64,000 nt of DNA, from positions 162,501-226,500 of the forward strand of contig NZ_CP069811.1 in assembly GCF_016894385.1 (NCBI RefSeq), written 5' to 3'. Both the position numbers and the translations under genes were made by a program. Position 1 is the first letter of the stretch, and every line of letters begins with the position of its first letter. The notes below the pieces were generated by a model. The model was given only the letters and a program-made list of their open reading frames with translations, was not told where the DNA came from and searched no databases. Shown piece after piece: positions 27,995-37,067 of the stretch. Source of the stretch: Cupriavidus oxalaticus. Its GTDB lineage: Bacteria > Pseudomonadota > Gammaproteobacteria > Burkholderiales > Burkholderiaceae.

Positions 27995-29425
27995 ATGCAT
28001 ACCTACAAGATTCAGTCCCCCGCCGCGGCAGTGCGCCGCAGGCTGATGCAGGCGGTGCTCGCCGCGATGCTGGCAGGCACCGCCTGGTGTGCCCTGGCGC
28101 AGGAGGCCGCGCAGGCAGCCCCGCACGGAGCCCTGCAGGACCCGGCCCCGGCACGCCAGCTGCGCCTGATGGCCGGCGCGCAGAAGGAAATCCGCACGGC
28201 GCAGCCGGTGGAGCGCGTGGCGGTCGGCAACCCGGCGGTCGCCGACGCGCTGGTGCTGCGCACGCGCGGCACGCCCAGCGTGCTGCTGGTCGCCAGACAG
28301 CCTGGCGTGACCGACGTCATGGTGTGGACGCGCAACGCCGAACCGGTGACGTACAGCGTGCAGGTCGATGCCATCGCCCCCGATGCGGAGGGTGCCAGGG
28401 TCGGCTACTCGGCAGCGGGCGCATCGATCAGCGGGCAGTCGCCCGATGCCTACGCCGCGGCGCGCGCGCAGGCCGCGGCCCGCGCCGCCACCGCCGGCAA
28501 GGCCGACGGCAGGCCCGGCCTGGTGATCGACCGCTCGACGGTGCCGGTCAGCGGCACGGTGCAGGTCGACGTCAAGGTGGTCGAGGTCAGCAAGACCGTG
28601 CTCAAGGAAGCCGGCATCAACTTCTTCCGCAACCACTCCGGCTTTGCCTTCGGCTCCTTTTCGCCGTCGACGCTGAACAAGTTCACCTTCACCCCCGGCA
28701 CCAATGGCAATCCCGGCAGCTTCAGCGCCGACCTGTCTTCGCCGATGAGCAGCGCCTTCAACCTGGTGGCCGCCTCGCTGAGCAACGGCATCTTCGCCAA
28801 CATCAGCCTGCTGGAGGCCAATGGCCTGGCACGCGTGCTGGCCGAGCCCAGCCTGGTGGCGCTGTCCGGCCAGAGCGCCAGCTTTCTCGCCGGCGGCGAG
28901 ATCCCGATCCCGGTGCCGCAGGCGCTGGGCACTACCACGATCCAGTTCAAGCCGTTCGGCATCGGGCTGACCGTGTCGCCCACGGTGCTGTCGGCAAGCC
29001 GGATCGCGCTGAAGGTGGCGCCGGAGGCCAGCGACCTGGATCCGTCGCGCGGCGTCTCGATCAACGGTGCGGTGGTTCCCGCCATCGTCACGCGCCGCGC
29101 CGACACGACCGTGGAGCTGGGCGACGGCGAGAGCTTCGTGATCGGCGGGCTGGTCAGCCGCAACACCGTCAGCCATGTCAGCAAGGTGCCGCTGCTGGGC
29201 GACCTGCCCGTGATCGGCGTCTTCTTCAAGAACCTGGATTTCCACCAGGAAGACCGCGAGCTGATGATCGTCGTCACGCCGCGCCTGGTGAAGCCGCTGG
29301 CCAGGGGGGCGCCGGCGGCACAGGCCGTCGGCGGCGACGGCCGCACCAGCGCCAGTCCCAATGTCTGGGGCTGGTACATGGCGGGCGAATACGCGGACCC
29401 GACGTTGCCGGGCTTCTCAAAATAG
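27995..29425 (+). CDS. cpaC: Type II/III secretin CpaC/RcpA of the Tad pilus
   Basis: 476 residues from the ATG at 27995 (a GTG at 27980 would add five). Signal peptide (to about ALAQ), a BON-like N-terminal domain (LRLMAGAQKEIRTAQPVERV) and a C-terminal secretin domain from about residue 270 (NISLLEANGLARVLAEPSLV ... ESFVIGGLVSRNT ... VPLLGDLPVIGVFF). It forms the outer-membrane pore for Flp pili. Neither candidate start has a strong ribosome site, so coupling to cpaB is likely. Confidence 0.93.
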   Translation: MHTYKIQSPAAAVRRRLMQAVLAAMLAGTAWCALAQEAAQAAPHGALQDPAPARQLRLMAGAQKEIRTAQPVERVAVGNPAVADALVLRTRGTPSVLLVARQPGVTDVMVWTRNAEPVTYSVQVDAIAPDAEGARVGYSAAGASISGQSPDAYAAARAQAAARAATAGKADGRPGLVIDRSTVPVSGTVQVDVKVVEVSKTVLKEAGINFFRNHSGFAFGSFSPSTLNKFTFTPGTNGNPGSFSADLSSPMSSAFNLVAASLSNGIFANISLLEANGLARVLAEPSLVALSGQSASFLAGGEIPIPVPQALGTTTIQFKPFGIGLTVSPTVLSASRIALKVAPEASDLDPSRGVSINGAVVPAIVTRRADTTVELGDGESFVIGGLVSRNTVSHVSKVPLLGDLPVIGVFFKNLDFHQEDRELMIVVTPRLVKPLARGAPAAQAVGGDGRTSASPNVWGWYMAGEYADPTLPGFSK

Positions 29426-29460
29426 CCGCCGGCCATGGCCCAACACGTTGAGGCGGAACG

Positions 29461-30702
29461 ATGGATTATTTCCTGTTGCATGCCACGCACGGCGAGGCCA
29501 GGGACTGGCTGGGCAAGGTCCTGGGCGGGCTGGGCACGCTGGTGGCGGAGGGCGGGGCCCAGGAGGCCTTTATCGAGCGCGTCGGCGAGTTGCGCCCCGG
29601 GCTGGTGTTCCTGCATTTCTCGCCCGAGCTGGCCGGCGCTTCGGCGCGCCTGGGCGAGCAGTTGCTGCGGCTCTTCCCCGGCCTGCCGCTGGTCGCGGTC
29701 GGCCGCGCCGATGATCCCGGCGTGATGCTGGCCGCGCTGCGCATGGGCGTGAAGGACTTTATCGACCTGCGCGACGCGCCGGCCGATGCCGAGGCCGTGG
29801 TCAAGCGGCTGGCGGTGCCGCGCGAGCAGGTGCGCCCCGCCGAGGCCGTGCGCCAGGGCAAGATCGTCGCGCTGCTGGGGGCGCGCCCCGGCGTGGGCGT
29901 GACCAGCCTGGCGGTCAACCTGGCGGCCGCCGCGCGCCGCCACCTGCCGCTGCGCGAGAAGTCCGACGCGCGCGCCGAGGTGCTGCTGCTCGACCTGGGC
30001 CTGCCCGCGCGCGACGGCGCGCTGTACCTGAACCTGGCGCCGGGCTTCCACTTCGTCGAGGCGGTGCGCAACCTGCGCCGCTTCGACCAGGTCTTTGTGC
30101 AGACCGCGCTGATGCGCCATGCCAACGGTGTCTGCGTGCTGCCGCTGCCGGGGGCGCTGGGCGAGTTGCGCGACATCTCGTATTCCGAAACGATCGGTCT
30201 GCTGGAGCGGCTGCGCGCGTTCTTCGACATGCAGGTGATCGACCTCGGTGGCTTCGGCAATGCCGAGTTCACCGCGCAGATCGTCAAGGCCGCCGACAGC
30301 GTGGTGCTGGTCGCCGAGCAGAGCGTCGGCGCCATCGTCTCGGCGGCCGAGCTGGTGCACGAGCTGCGCGCGCGCGAGGTGGAGCGCGACGACCTGCACC
30401 TGCTGGTGTCGCGCTTCGATGCGCGCCTGGGCGTCGACGCCGCGCAGATCGCGCGCCGCGTCGGCGTGCAGTCGGTGGCGACGCTGCCAGACTGCCGCGA
30501 GGCGCTGGTGCTGGCAATGAACCGCGGCGCGGTCCTGGCCGATGACGACCCTCACGATCCCTACGTGCGCGCGCTGGCCGAACTGCTGGCGCGGCTGGGC
30601 TATCGCCCCGAAGCGGCGAAGGACACCAGCCTGCTTGGACGCATGAAGGAAAAACTGCCCGAAGCGCTGCGCGCGAAGCGCGTGGCCAGGACCGGAAGCT
30701 GA
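29461..30702 (+). CDS. tadZ: TadZ/CpaE localisation ATPase
   Basis: 413 residues. A receiver-like N-terminal domain (about 1-125; MGVKDFIDLRDAP) is followed by a ParA/MinD-type domain with a deviant Walker A (LLGARPGVGVTSLAVN, about 140-155; no canonical lysine after the glycines) and DLGLPARDGALYLN. TadZ marks the polar assembly site of the pilus. The loss of the usual P-loop lysine, as in several TadZ proteins, suggests weak or no ATP hydrolysis. Confidence 0.9.
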   Translation: MDYFLLHATHGEARDWLGKVLGGLGTLVAEGGAQEAFIERVGELRPGLVFLHFSPELAGASARLGEQLLRLFPGLPLVAVGRADDPGVMLAALRMGVKDFIDLRDAPADAEAVVKRLAVPREQVRPAEAVRQGKIVALLGARPGVGVTSLAVNLAAAARRHLPLREKSDARAEVLLLDLGLPARDGALYLNLAPGFHFVEAVRNLRRFDQVFVQTALMRHANGVCVLPLPGALGELRDISYSETIGLLERLRAFFDMQVIDLGGFGNAEFTAQIVKAADSVVLVAEQSVGAIVSAAELVHELRAREVERDDLHLLVSRFDARLGVDAAQIARRVGVQSVATLPDCREALVLAMNRGAVLADDDPHDPYVRALAELLARLGYRPEAAKDTSLLGRMKEKLPEALRAKRVARTGS

Positions 30703-30722
30703 GAGAAGCCCAGGAAGCCGAC

Positions 30723-32039
30723 ATGACGCAAGCGATCGAATTTTCCGACCACGCCCCCGCACCGTTCCCGGGCTCGCAGGAATTCCACAACATCAAGGAA
30801 GCCGCGCACGAGCACCTGCTGACCCGCATCGAAGAACTGGGCGCCGAGTTCGGCCGCTGGTCGCGCACCGCGATCCAGCGCTTCGTCGACCTGGAGCTCG
30901 AAAGCTTTACCCGGCTACGCCGCATCCCCATCAACGAGGCCGAGCTGCGCCAGATCGCCGAGGCGCTGACCAAGGAGCTGGCCGGCTTCGGCCCGATCGA
31001 AGACCTGCTCAACGATCCCGCGGTCGAAGACATCCTCGTCAACGGGCATCTCGACGTCTACGTGTCGCGCCACGGCGTGCTCGAGCGCATCCCGGTGCGC
31101 TTTGCCGACGGCGGCCACCTGCTGCGCATCGTGCGCCGCATCCTGGCGCCGATCGGCCGGCGCCTGGACGAGTCCAACCCGATGGTCGACGCGCGCCTGC
31201 CCGACGGCGGCCGCATCAACGTGGTGATCCCGCCGCTGGCGCTGGAAGGCCCGGTGGTGTCGATCCGCAAGTTCCGCAAGGATCCGATGACGCCGGCCGA
31301 CCTGCAGGCGCTGGGCACCATGAGCCCCGAGATCGCCGACCTGCTGCAGGCCGCGGTGCAGGCCCGCTGCAATATCCTGGTCAGCGGCGGCACCAGCTCG
31401 GGCAAGACCTCGCTGCTCAATGCGCTGGCCACGTTCGTGCCGGCCAGCGAGCGCGTCATCACCATCGAGGATACCGCCGAGCTGGCGCTGAACCACCCGC
31501 ACGTGGTGCGGCTGGAAAGCCGACCCGGCGGCTTCGAGGGCACCGGCGTGGTGTCGATCCGCGACCTGCTGCGCAACAGCCTGCGCATGCGCCCCGACCG
31601 CATCATCGTGGGTGAGGTGCGCGGCGGCGAGGTGCTCGAAATGCTGCAGGCGATGAGCACCGGCCACGACGGCTCGATGGGCACCATCCACGCCAGCAGC
31701 CCGCGCGAATGCCTGTACCGGCTGGAGATGCTGGCCGGGTTTGCCGGCTTCCAGGGCAGCGAGGCGAGCCTGCGCCGGCAGATCGCCAACGCCATCGACT
31801 TTATCGTGCAGATCGCGCGGCTCTCCAACGGCAAGCGCCGCATCGTGTCGATCACCGAGGTCACCGGGCTGGGCGACAACATCGTCTCGACGCAGGAGCT
31901 GTACCGGCACGAGCCGGCCATCAACGCGGACGGCACCGAGACCGACCGCTGGCTCTCGCTCGGCATCCTGCCGCATTCGCCAAAGCTGGCGCGCATGCGC
32001 GGGCCGGGCTTCCTGCTGGACGACCGCTTCGATGTCTAG
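30723..32039 (+). CDS. tadA: Tad secretion ATPase TadA/CpaF
   Basis: 438 residues. Walker A is SGGTSSGKTSLL (about 221-232), the Asp box is VITIEDTAEL, Walker B is RPDRIIVGEVRGGE (about 290-303), and the His box is TGHDGSMGTIHASS. This hexameric ATPase powers Flp polymerisation and, in many Tad systems, retraction. The 3' end overlaps tadB by 8 bp, implying coupled translation. Confidence 0.95.
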   Translation: MTQAIEFSDHAPAPFPGSQEFHNIKEAAHEHLLTRIEELGAEFGRWSRTAIQRFVDLELESFTRLRRIPINEAELRQIAEALTKELAGFGPIEDLLNDPAVEDILVNGHLDVYVSRHGVLERIPVRFADGGHLLRIVRRILAPIGRRLDESNPMVDARLPDGGRINVVIPPLALEGPVVSIRKFRKDPMTPADLQALGTMSPEIADLLQAAVQARCNILVSGGTSSGKTSLLNALATFVPASERVITIEDTAELALNHPHVVRLESRPGGFEGTGVVSIRDLLRNSLRMRPDRIIVGEVRGGEVLEMLQAMSTGHDGSMGTIHASSPRECLYRLEMLAGFAGFQGSEASLRRQIANAIDFIVQIARLSNGKRRIVSITEVTGLGDNIVSTQELYRHEPAINADGTETDRWLSLGILPHSPKLARMRGPGFLLDDRFDV

Positions 32040-32958
32040 CGCCATGCTGATGCTCGCCGCGGTGGCGCTGGTCGTCACCGGCCTGGGACTGCTGCTGCTG
32101 GCCAGCGCGCAGGCGCGCGCGCGCCGCGAGCAGTCGCAGGCGTTCCTGCGCGCGCAGACCGAGCAGGTGCGGCTGCGCTACGCCCAGGCGCCGGCCCCGG
32201 CGCTGCAGTTGCCGGCGCGCGACCTGCGCCGCCACTGGGACGATTTCCTGCGCCGCGCCGACCTCGCGCCCACGCGCCGCACGGCCGTGCTGTGGGGCGC
32301 GCCAGTGGCGCTGTTCACCGTCATCGGCGCGCTCACGGGGCAATGGCTGGGCGCTGCGGCGGCGTGCATCGTCGCGCTCGCAATCGCCGCCTGCCTGCTG
32401 TGGAACCGCGTGCGCCGGCTGCACAAGAAGCTGCTGTCGCAACTGCCGGGGTTTCTCGATGGCGTGGTGCGGCTGATGACCATCGGCAGCAGCGTGCCGG
32501 CGGCGTTCCAGAACTCGATCGCCAATACCGAGGCGCCGCTGCGGCAATGCCTGGTGCAGGCGGTGCACCTGCAGCGCGCCGGCAAGGAGCTGGACCAGGC
32601 GGTGCTGCAGGTGGGGCGCGCGTACAAGGTCGACGAACTGGTGCTGGTGGCTTCCGTGCTGCGCCTGTCGGTGCGCTACGGCGGCCGCGCCGACGTGGTG
32701 ATGGAGCGTACCGCGGCCTTCATGCGCGACCGCGAGGCGGCCCAGCGCGAGCTGCTGGCGCTGTCGGCCGAGACCCGGCTGTCGGCATGGATCCTGGGGC
32801 TGCTGCCGCTGGTGGTGGCCGGTGGCCTGTTCATGCTCAATGCGGGCTACATCATGCTGATGTGGAAGGACCCGGCCGGCAAGACCATGCTGCTGACCGC
32901 GCTCGGGCTGGAGGCCGCGGGCGTGCTGATGCTGTACCGGCTGGCCAAGTCGATCTGA
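32032..32958 (+). CDS. tadB: Tad inner-membrane platform protein TadB
   Basis: 308 residues if the ATG at 32032 is used (it overlaps tadA); the ATG at 32044 is an alternative. N-terminal helix, two helices near 85-125, the T2SSF (GspF-like) cytoplasmic domain (about 140-260) and two C-terminal helices. With TadC it makes the inner-membrane platform. It is followed by five 12-bp repeats before tadC. Confidence 0.92.
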   Translation: MSSAMLMLAAVALVVTGLGLLLLASAQARARREQSQAFLRAQTEQVRLRYAQAPAPALQLPARDLRRHWDDFLRRADLAPTRRTAVLWGAPVALFTVIGALTGQWLGAAAACIVALAIAACLLWNRVRRLHKKLLSQLPGFLDGVVRLMTIGSSVPAAFQNSIANTEAPLRQCLVQAVHLQRAGKELDQAVLQVGRAYKVDELVLVASVLRLSVRYGGRADVVMERTAAFMRDREAAQRELLALSAETRLSAWILGLLPLVVAGGLFMLNAGYIMLMWKDPAGKTMLLTALGLEAAGVLMLYRLAKSI

Positions 32959-32968
32959 GCGGCGCAAG

Positions 32969-33028
32969 CACAAGACCACGCACAAGACCACGCACAAGAC
33001 CACGCACAAGACCACGCACAAGACCACG
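32969..33028. repeat. Five perfect 12-bp tandem repeats between tadB and tadC
   Basis: The unit CACAAGACCACG is repeated exactly five times (32969-33028); the tadC ATG follows five bases later. The repeats fill the intergenic space and there is no purine-rich ribosome site. See findings. Confidence 0.97.
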
Positions 33029-33033
33029 CACAC

Positions 33034-34083
33034 ATGGACCGCCTGACACTGATCTCGCTGAGCCTGCTAGCCGCCGCATGCGGCGTGGCCGTGCTGGCGC
33101 TGCCGCTGTTGCGCGACTGGCGCCAGCGGCGCCTGGCGGCGCGCACCATCGATGCCGCGCTGGCACGGCCGCGCGCGGCCGAAGCGGCGCAGGCGCCTGC
33201 GGCAGCGCAGCCGCATGCAAGCGCTGCCGCAGGCGTCCAGGCCGCCGCGCGTGCCGCGGTGCCGGCGGGTCGGACCGGTGCGGCGGCTATCGGGGGGCAA
33301 CTTGGCGCACAACTGGGCGCGCGCGTGAGCGAACGCATCGACGCGCACTGGCTGGAATCGCGCCTGGGGCGCGCGGTGGTGACGCCCGAGGACCAGCAAC
33401 TGCTGGAGCAATGCGGCTGGCACGGGCTGAAGGCGCGCATGCTGTTCGGCGCGCTGCGCCTGGTGCTGCCGCTGGCGCTGTCGCTGGCCGCGATGCTGGG
33501 GCATGTCGGCGCCGGCGCCGCCGTCATGCTGGCGTGGGGCTTCGGTGTGTTCGCGGTGGCCTACCTCGTGCCCAAGACACTGCTGCGCCGGCGTGCCGCG
33601 GCCCGGCTGCGCCTGGTCGACGACGAACTGCCGGTGCTGATCGACATGCTGCGGCTGCTGCAGGGCGTGGGCCTGTCGATCGACCAGAGCCTGCAGGTGA
33701 TCGTGGCGGAGTTCGGCGGCATGCTGCGCGTGCTCGGGCCGGAACTGGCGCGCGCCAACCAGCAGTTCGCCTCGGGCCGCTCGCGCGAGCAGACGCTGTT
33801 GCGCATCAGCCGGCTGTTCGACAACGAGGACCTGAAAGGCCTGATCATGCTGCTGACGCAGGTGGACCGCCACGGCGGCGCGGTGCAGGAGCCGCTGCGC
33901 CAGTTCGGCCTGCGCCTGCAGGAGGCGCGCAAGGCGCGCATGAAGGAACAGATCGGCCGGCTCACGGTCAAGATGACCGCGGTGATGGTGGTGAGCCTGC
34001 TGCCGGTGCTGCTGATCATTACCGCGGGCCCGGGCTTCCTCGGGGTGATCCGCATGCTCGAACACATGGGAGGGACGCAATGA
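33034..34083 (+). CDS. tadC: Tad inner-membrane platform protein TadC
   Basis: 349 residues. N-terminal helix (about 5-25), an Ala-rich linker of about 60 residues, paired helices (about 145-185), the T2SSF domain (about 195-315; LPVLIDMLRLLQGVGLSIDQ) and a final helix. It pairs with TadB. The start lacks a visible ribosome site because tandem repeats occupy the upstream bases. The stop overlaps the tadD start (ATGA). Confidence 0.92.
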   Translation: MDRLTLISLSLLAAACGVAVLALPLLRDWRQRRLAARTIDAALARPRAAEAAQAPAAAQPHASAAAGVQAAARAAVPAGRTGAAAIGGQLGAQLGARVSERIDAHWLESRLGRAVVTPEDQQLLEQCGWHGLKARMLFGALRLVLPLALSLAAMLGHVGAGAAVMLAWGFGVFAVAYLVPKTLLRRRAAARLRLVDDELPVLIDMLRLLQGVGLSIDQSLQVIVAEFGGMLRVLGPELARANQQFASGRSREQTLLRISRLFDNEDLKGLIMLLTQVDRHGGAVQEPLRQFGLRLQEARKARMKEQIGRLTVKMTAVMVVSLLPVLLIITAGPGFLGVIRMLEHMGGTQ

Positions 34084-34949
34084 TGCGCTCAGCCGGACTG
34101 GCCCTGGGCCGCGTTTCCGGATCGATGGCCGTGGTTGCGGCGGCGGTGGCGCTGGCGGGCTGCGCCACGCGCGACATCGGCGCCGCCATGATCCAGCAGC
34201 AGGCCGAGGCGCAGGTGGAGCTGGCGAAGATGCGAGACAAGACCGCCCGCGCGGAGTACAACGAGCAGGCGGTCTACCTGGGACTGATCCGCAAGATGCA
34301 GCAGGACGGGCTGTATTTTGCGTCGCTGGCGCATCTCGACGTTTACGTGCAGCGCTTCGACCCCGACGACGGGATCCGCGCGATGCGCGCCGATGCCTTG
34401 CGCGAGACCGGGCAGGACCAGGCCGCCACCGAGGCTTACCAGCAGCTCGCCACCACTTCGCGGGGCGTGCAGGCGGCGCATGCGCACCACGGGCTCGGGC
34501 TGCTGGCCGGGCGCCAGGAAGATTTTGCGCAGGCGGTGACCGAACTGCGCGCCGCGGCCGCGCTCGACCCGGTGAACGCCCGCATCGCCAGCGACCTGGG
34601 CTACGCGCTGATGCGCACCGGCGCCTTGCAGGACGCGCGCGTGCCGGTGATGCAGGCGCTGGAGCTGGATGCGCGCAACCCGCGCGTGATCAGCAACGCC
34701 GCGGTCTGGCTGATGGCCGACGGCAAGCGCGCGCAGGCCAACGCGATGATGCAGAAGGCCGCCATGCCGGAAGCGACGCGCAGCGCGGTGCGCAAGGAAG
34801 CGGACCGCGTGGTCCGCGCCGCGGCTGCACGCGAACGCGCGCCGGCCGTACGCGCCGTACCCAGATCTTCCACCTCCGGCACCCCCGCCACCGTGGCCGT
34901 CGCGGCACGGTCGCCGGCCGCGGCCGCCCCCGAGAGCGCCAGCCCATGA
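34080..34949 (+). CDS. tadD: TadD, TPR lipoprotein of the Tad pilus
   Basis: 289 residues. The lipobox VALAGC (cysteine about residue 28) is followed by tetratricopeptide repeats (about 75-235; YFASLAHLDVYVQRFDPDDG, AHHGLGLLAGRQEDFAQAVT) and a Pro/Ala/Ser tail. TadD is thought to act as a pilotin-like helper for the secretin. ATGA overlap with tadC and 4-bp overlap with the next gene. Confidence 0.9.
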   Translation: MMRSAGLALGRVSGSMAVVAAAVALAGCATRDIGAAMIQQQAEAQVELAKMRDKTARAEYNEQAVYLGLIRKMQQDGLYFASLAHLDVYVQRFDPDDGIRAMRADALRETGQDQAATEAYQQLATTSRGVQAAHAHHGLGLLAGRQEDFAQAVTELRAAAALDPVNARIASDLGYALMRTGALQDARVPVMQALELDARNPRVISNAAVWLMADGKRAQANAMMQKAAMPEATRSAVRKEADRVVRAAAARERAPAVRAVPRSSTSGTPATVAVAARSPAAAAPESASP

Positions 34950-35323
34950 CCGACATGATCCGCATTGCCTTCCCCACGCCGGCCATGCCGGCACTGTGCG
35001 CGGCGCTGTGCGTGCTGCTGGCGCCGGCCGCGCAGGCACAGCCCGCCGCGCCGTCAGCTGAAGCTTCTGCCGGCACCATCGGCACGCCGGCGGAGCGGCC
35101 CGCCATGCGCGAGATCGGCGCCGATACGCGCGCCATCCTGGCCGTGCAGCGCGAAGGCATGCAGGCCGGCCCGCTGCTGCCGATGCACGGCGAGCAGGCC
35201 GCGCTCGGCTACGAGCGCTACATGAACAGCTTCCGCTTCGCGCTGCCGGAGTTCTACACCGGGCAGGCCAACGCCAGCACCGCGCGTGCCGGATCGGCCG
35301 GACAAATGCTGAACGGAAAATGA
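34946..35323 (+). CDS. DUF3613 domain protein of the Tad locus
   Basis: 125 residues with a signal peptide (to about AAQAQ). The DUF3613 pattern is clear: IGADTRAILAVQREGMQAG then LLPMHGEQAALGYERYMNSF and LPEF. This small periplasmic family occurs in Tad loci of Burkholderiales; its role is unknown. Overlaps both neighbours (ATGA), so it is firmly part of the operon. Confidence 0.85.
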   Translation: MTDMIRIAFPTPAMPALCAALCVLLAPAAQAQPAAPSAEASAGTIGTPAERPAMREIGADTRAILAVQREGMQAGPLLPMHGEQAALGYERYMNSFRFALPEFYTGQANASTARAGSAGQMLNGK

Positions 35324-37026
35324 CCTGGCGCGCGCCGAGGAAGCGGCGCAAGCACCGGACGCGGCTCGCGCGGCCTGCCGCCGGCGGCGCCATCAGCGTG
35401 ATGGCGGCGCTGCTGATCGCCACCGTGGCGATCGCCGCGCTGGTGTCGATCGACCTCGGTCATGTGTTCATGCGCCAGCGCCAGCTGCAGAACATGGTGG
35501 ACCTGGCGGCGATGTCGGCGGCGCAGCAGCTCAAGCAGGCCGCCAGCGCCGACCGGCTGAACACGGCGGTGCGCGCCACCGTCAGCAATATCGGCGCGCA
35601 GAATGGCTATCCGTCCGGCATTGCCCTGGGCTGCGCGGACGCCGCCGCGGGCAATGCCGACGGCATGACGGCGTGCGTGGGCGTGTGGGACCCGGCCAGC
35701 GGCGGGCCGCGGCATTTCAGCGCGGCCTACGATGCCACCAGGGTGTCGCCCAACGCCGTGCGTGTGCAGGCCACGCAGACGGTGCCGATCCTGTTCGTCC
35801 TCAGCGGCGGCAGCGGCCGGCAACTGCGTGCCGAGGCGATCGCCAGCGGCAGCCCGCCGGTGGCGGCGTTCTCGCTGGGAACCGGGTTGCTCGACGTCAG
35901 CACGGCCAACAGCATGCTGAGCTGGCTGCTGGGCAGCACCGTGCAGCTCTCCGCGGTGGACTGGCAGGGGCTGGTCAATACCACGGTGACGCTGGACCAG
36001 TTGCGCTTGCAGGCCGAGGCCGGCACGGTCGATGAGCTGCTGAAAACGTCGCTGAGCCTGCGCGACTACTACGCGCTGGTGCTCGGTGCGGCGAATCGCG
36101 ACGTGCTGCTGACGACCATGCTGGGCAGCCCGCCGACGGCGCTGGGCGCGGCCGGCGCGGGCGCGGCGGTGTCGCTGGACCAGCTGCTGCAGCTGGGCGT
36201 GCTGGCGCCCGCCGCCTCGTCGGCGGCCGAGGTGGGGCTGAATGTGGCGCAGCTGCTGATGCTGGGAGCGCAGGTGGCACGAGGCGATGCGGCGGCGACG
36301 CTGCCGCTCGACGTGGCCATGCCGGCGGGACTGGGGGGGCTGAGCGGGAACCTGCGGCTGATCCAGCCGCCCGTCATGGCGGCAGGGCCCGCGCGCAAGC
36401 TGAGCGATGCGCCGGTAACATGGCAGACTTCGGCAAGATCAGCGCAGGTCGAGGTGGCGCTGGCCGCGCAGGTGTCAAGCGGTCCGTTGGGGCCATTGCT
36501 TGGCGTTCAACTGAACGTTCCGCTGCATCTCTCCGCCGCACAGGCGCAGGCCGACCTGACGAGCCTGCGCTGCGCCGCATCGCCCGCGGATCGCCGGGCG
36601 ACGCTGCAGGTGACGCCCAGCGTGGTGAGCGCATGCCTGAGCGCCCAATGTGCGGGCGGCAAGGTGAAGATCGGCACAGCCTCTGCGCTGATGATTCCGC
36701 TGCTCGATCTCGTGGTCGTCGATGATCCGAAGCAGCGCAGCTCGGCTGGCCGGGAAGTCACGCTGGCGCCTGGCGGCCATCAGCAAGTCGGCACCGCCGA
36801 CCCGATCGGGGGCATCTTCTCCCAGGTGCTTGCATTAGAGGTAAAACCGGAACTGCTGGGCGCCCCGCTGCCATTGAACCTCAACCTCGGCCCCTTGCTC
36901 GTACCTCTTGGCACAGCCCTTGATGCGCTGGTGCCGCCGCTGCTTGCCAGCCTCGGCATCCAGCTCGGCACCGCCGACCTCTGGCTGCACAGCATCGACT
37001 GCAACAACTCCGAACTGGTGTACTGA
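35320..37026 (+). CDS. tadG: TadG-like pilus assembly protein
   Basis: 568 residues. A basic N-terminus is followed by a membrane helix (about 22-44; [20 protein letters not shown]), the TadG/TadE-like start and the [20 protein letters not shown] motif, then a large extracytoplasmic domain with cysteines. No von Willebrand A domain is recognisable, unlike some TadG proteins. Last structural gene of the locus; overlaps the DUF3613 gene by 4 bp. Confidence 0.82.
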   Translation: MTWRAPRKRRKHRTRLARPAAGGAISVMAALLIATVAIAALVSIDLGHVFMRQRQLQNMVDLAAMSAAQQLKQAASADRLNTAVRATVSNIGAQNGYPSGIALGCADAAAGNADGMTACVGVWDPASGGPRHFSAAYDATRVSPNAVRVQATQTVPILFVLSGGSGRQLRAEAIASGSPPVAAFSLGTGLLDVSTANSMLSWLLGSTVQLSAVDWQGLVNTTVTLDQLRLQAEAGTVDELLKTSLSLRDYYALVLGAANRDVLLTTMLGSPPTALGAAGAGAAVSLDQLLQLGVLAPAASSAAEVGLNVAQLLMLGAQVARGDAAATLPLDVAMPAGLGGLSGNLRLIQPPVMAAGPARKLSDAPVTWQTSARSAQVEVALAAQVSSGPLGPLLGVQLNVPLHLSAAQAQADLTSLRCAASPADRRATLQVTPSVVSACLSAQCAGGKVKIGTASALMIPLLDLVVVDDPKQRSSAGREVTLAPGGHQQVGTADPIGGIFSQVLALEVKPELLGAPLPLNLNLGPLLVPLGTALDALVPPLLASLGIQLGTADLWLHSIDCNNSELVY

Positions 37027-37067
37027 GCCATGGCCTTGCCCCACAACCGCCTGATGGCAGAGATGCA

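Noticed and set aside
32969..33028. CRISPR array
   Set aside because: The repeats are contiguous 12-mers with no spacers and no cas genes are nearby.
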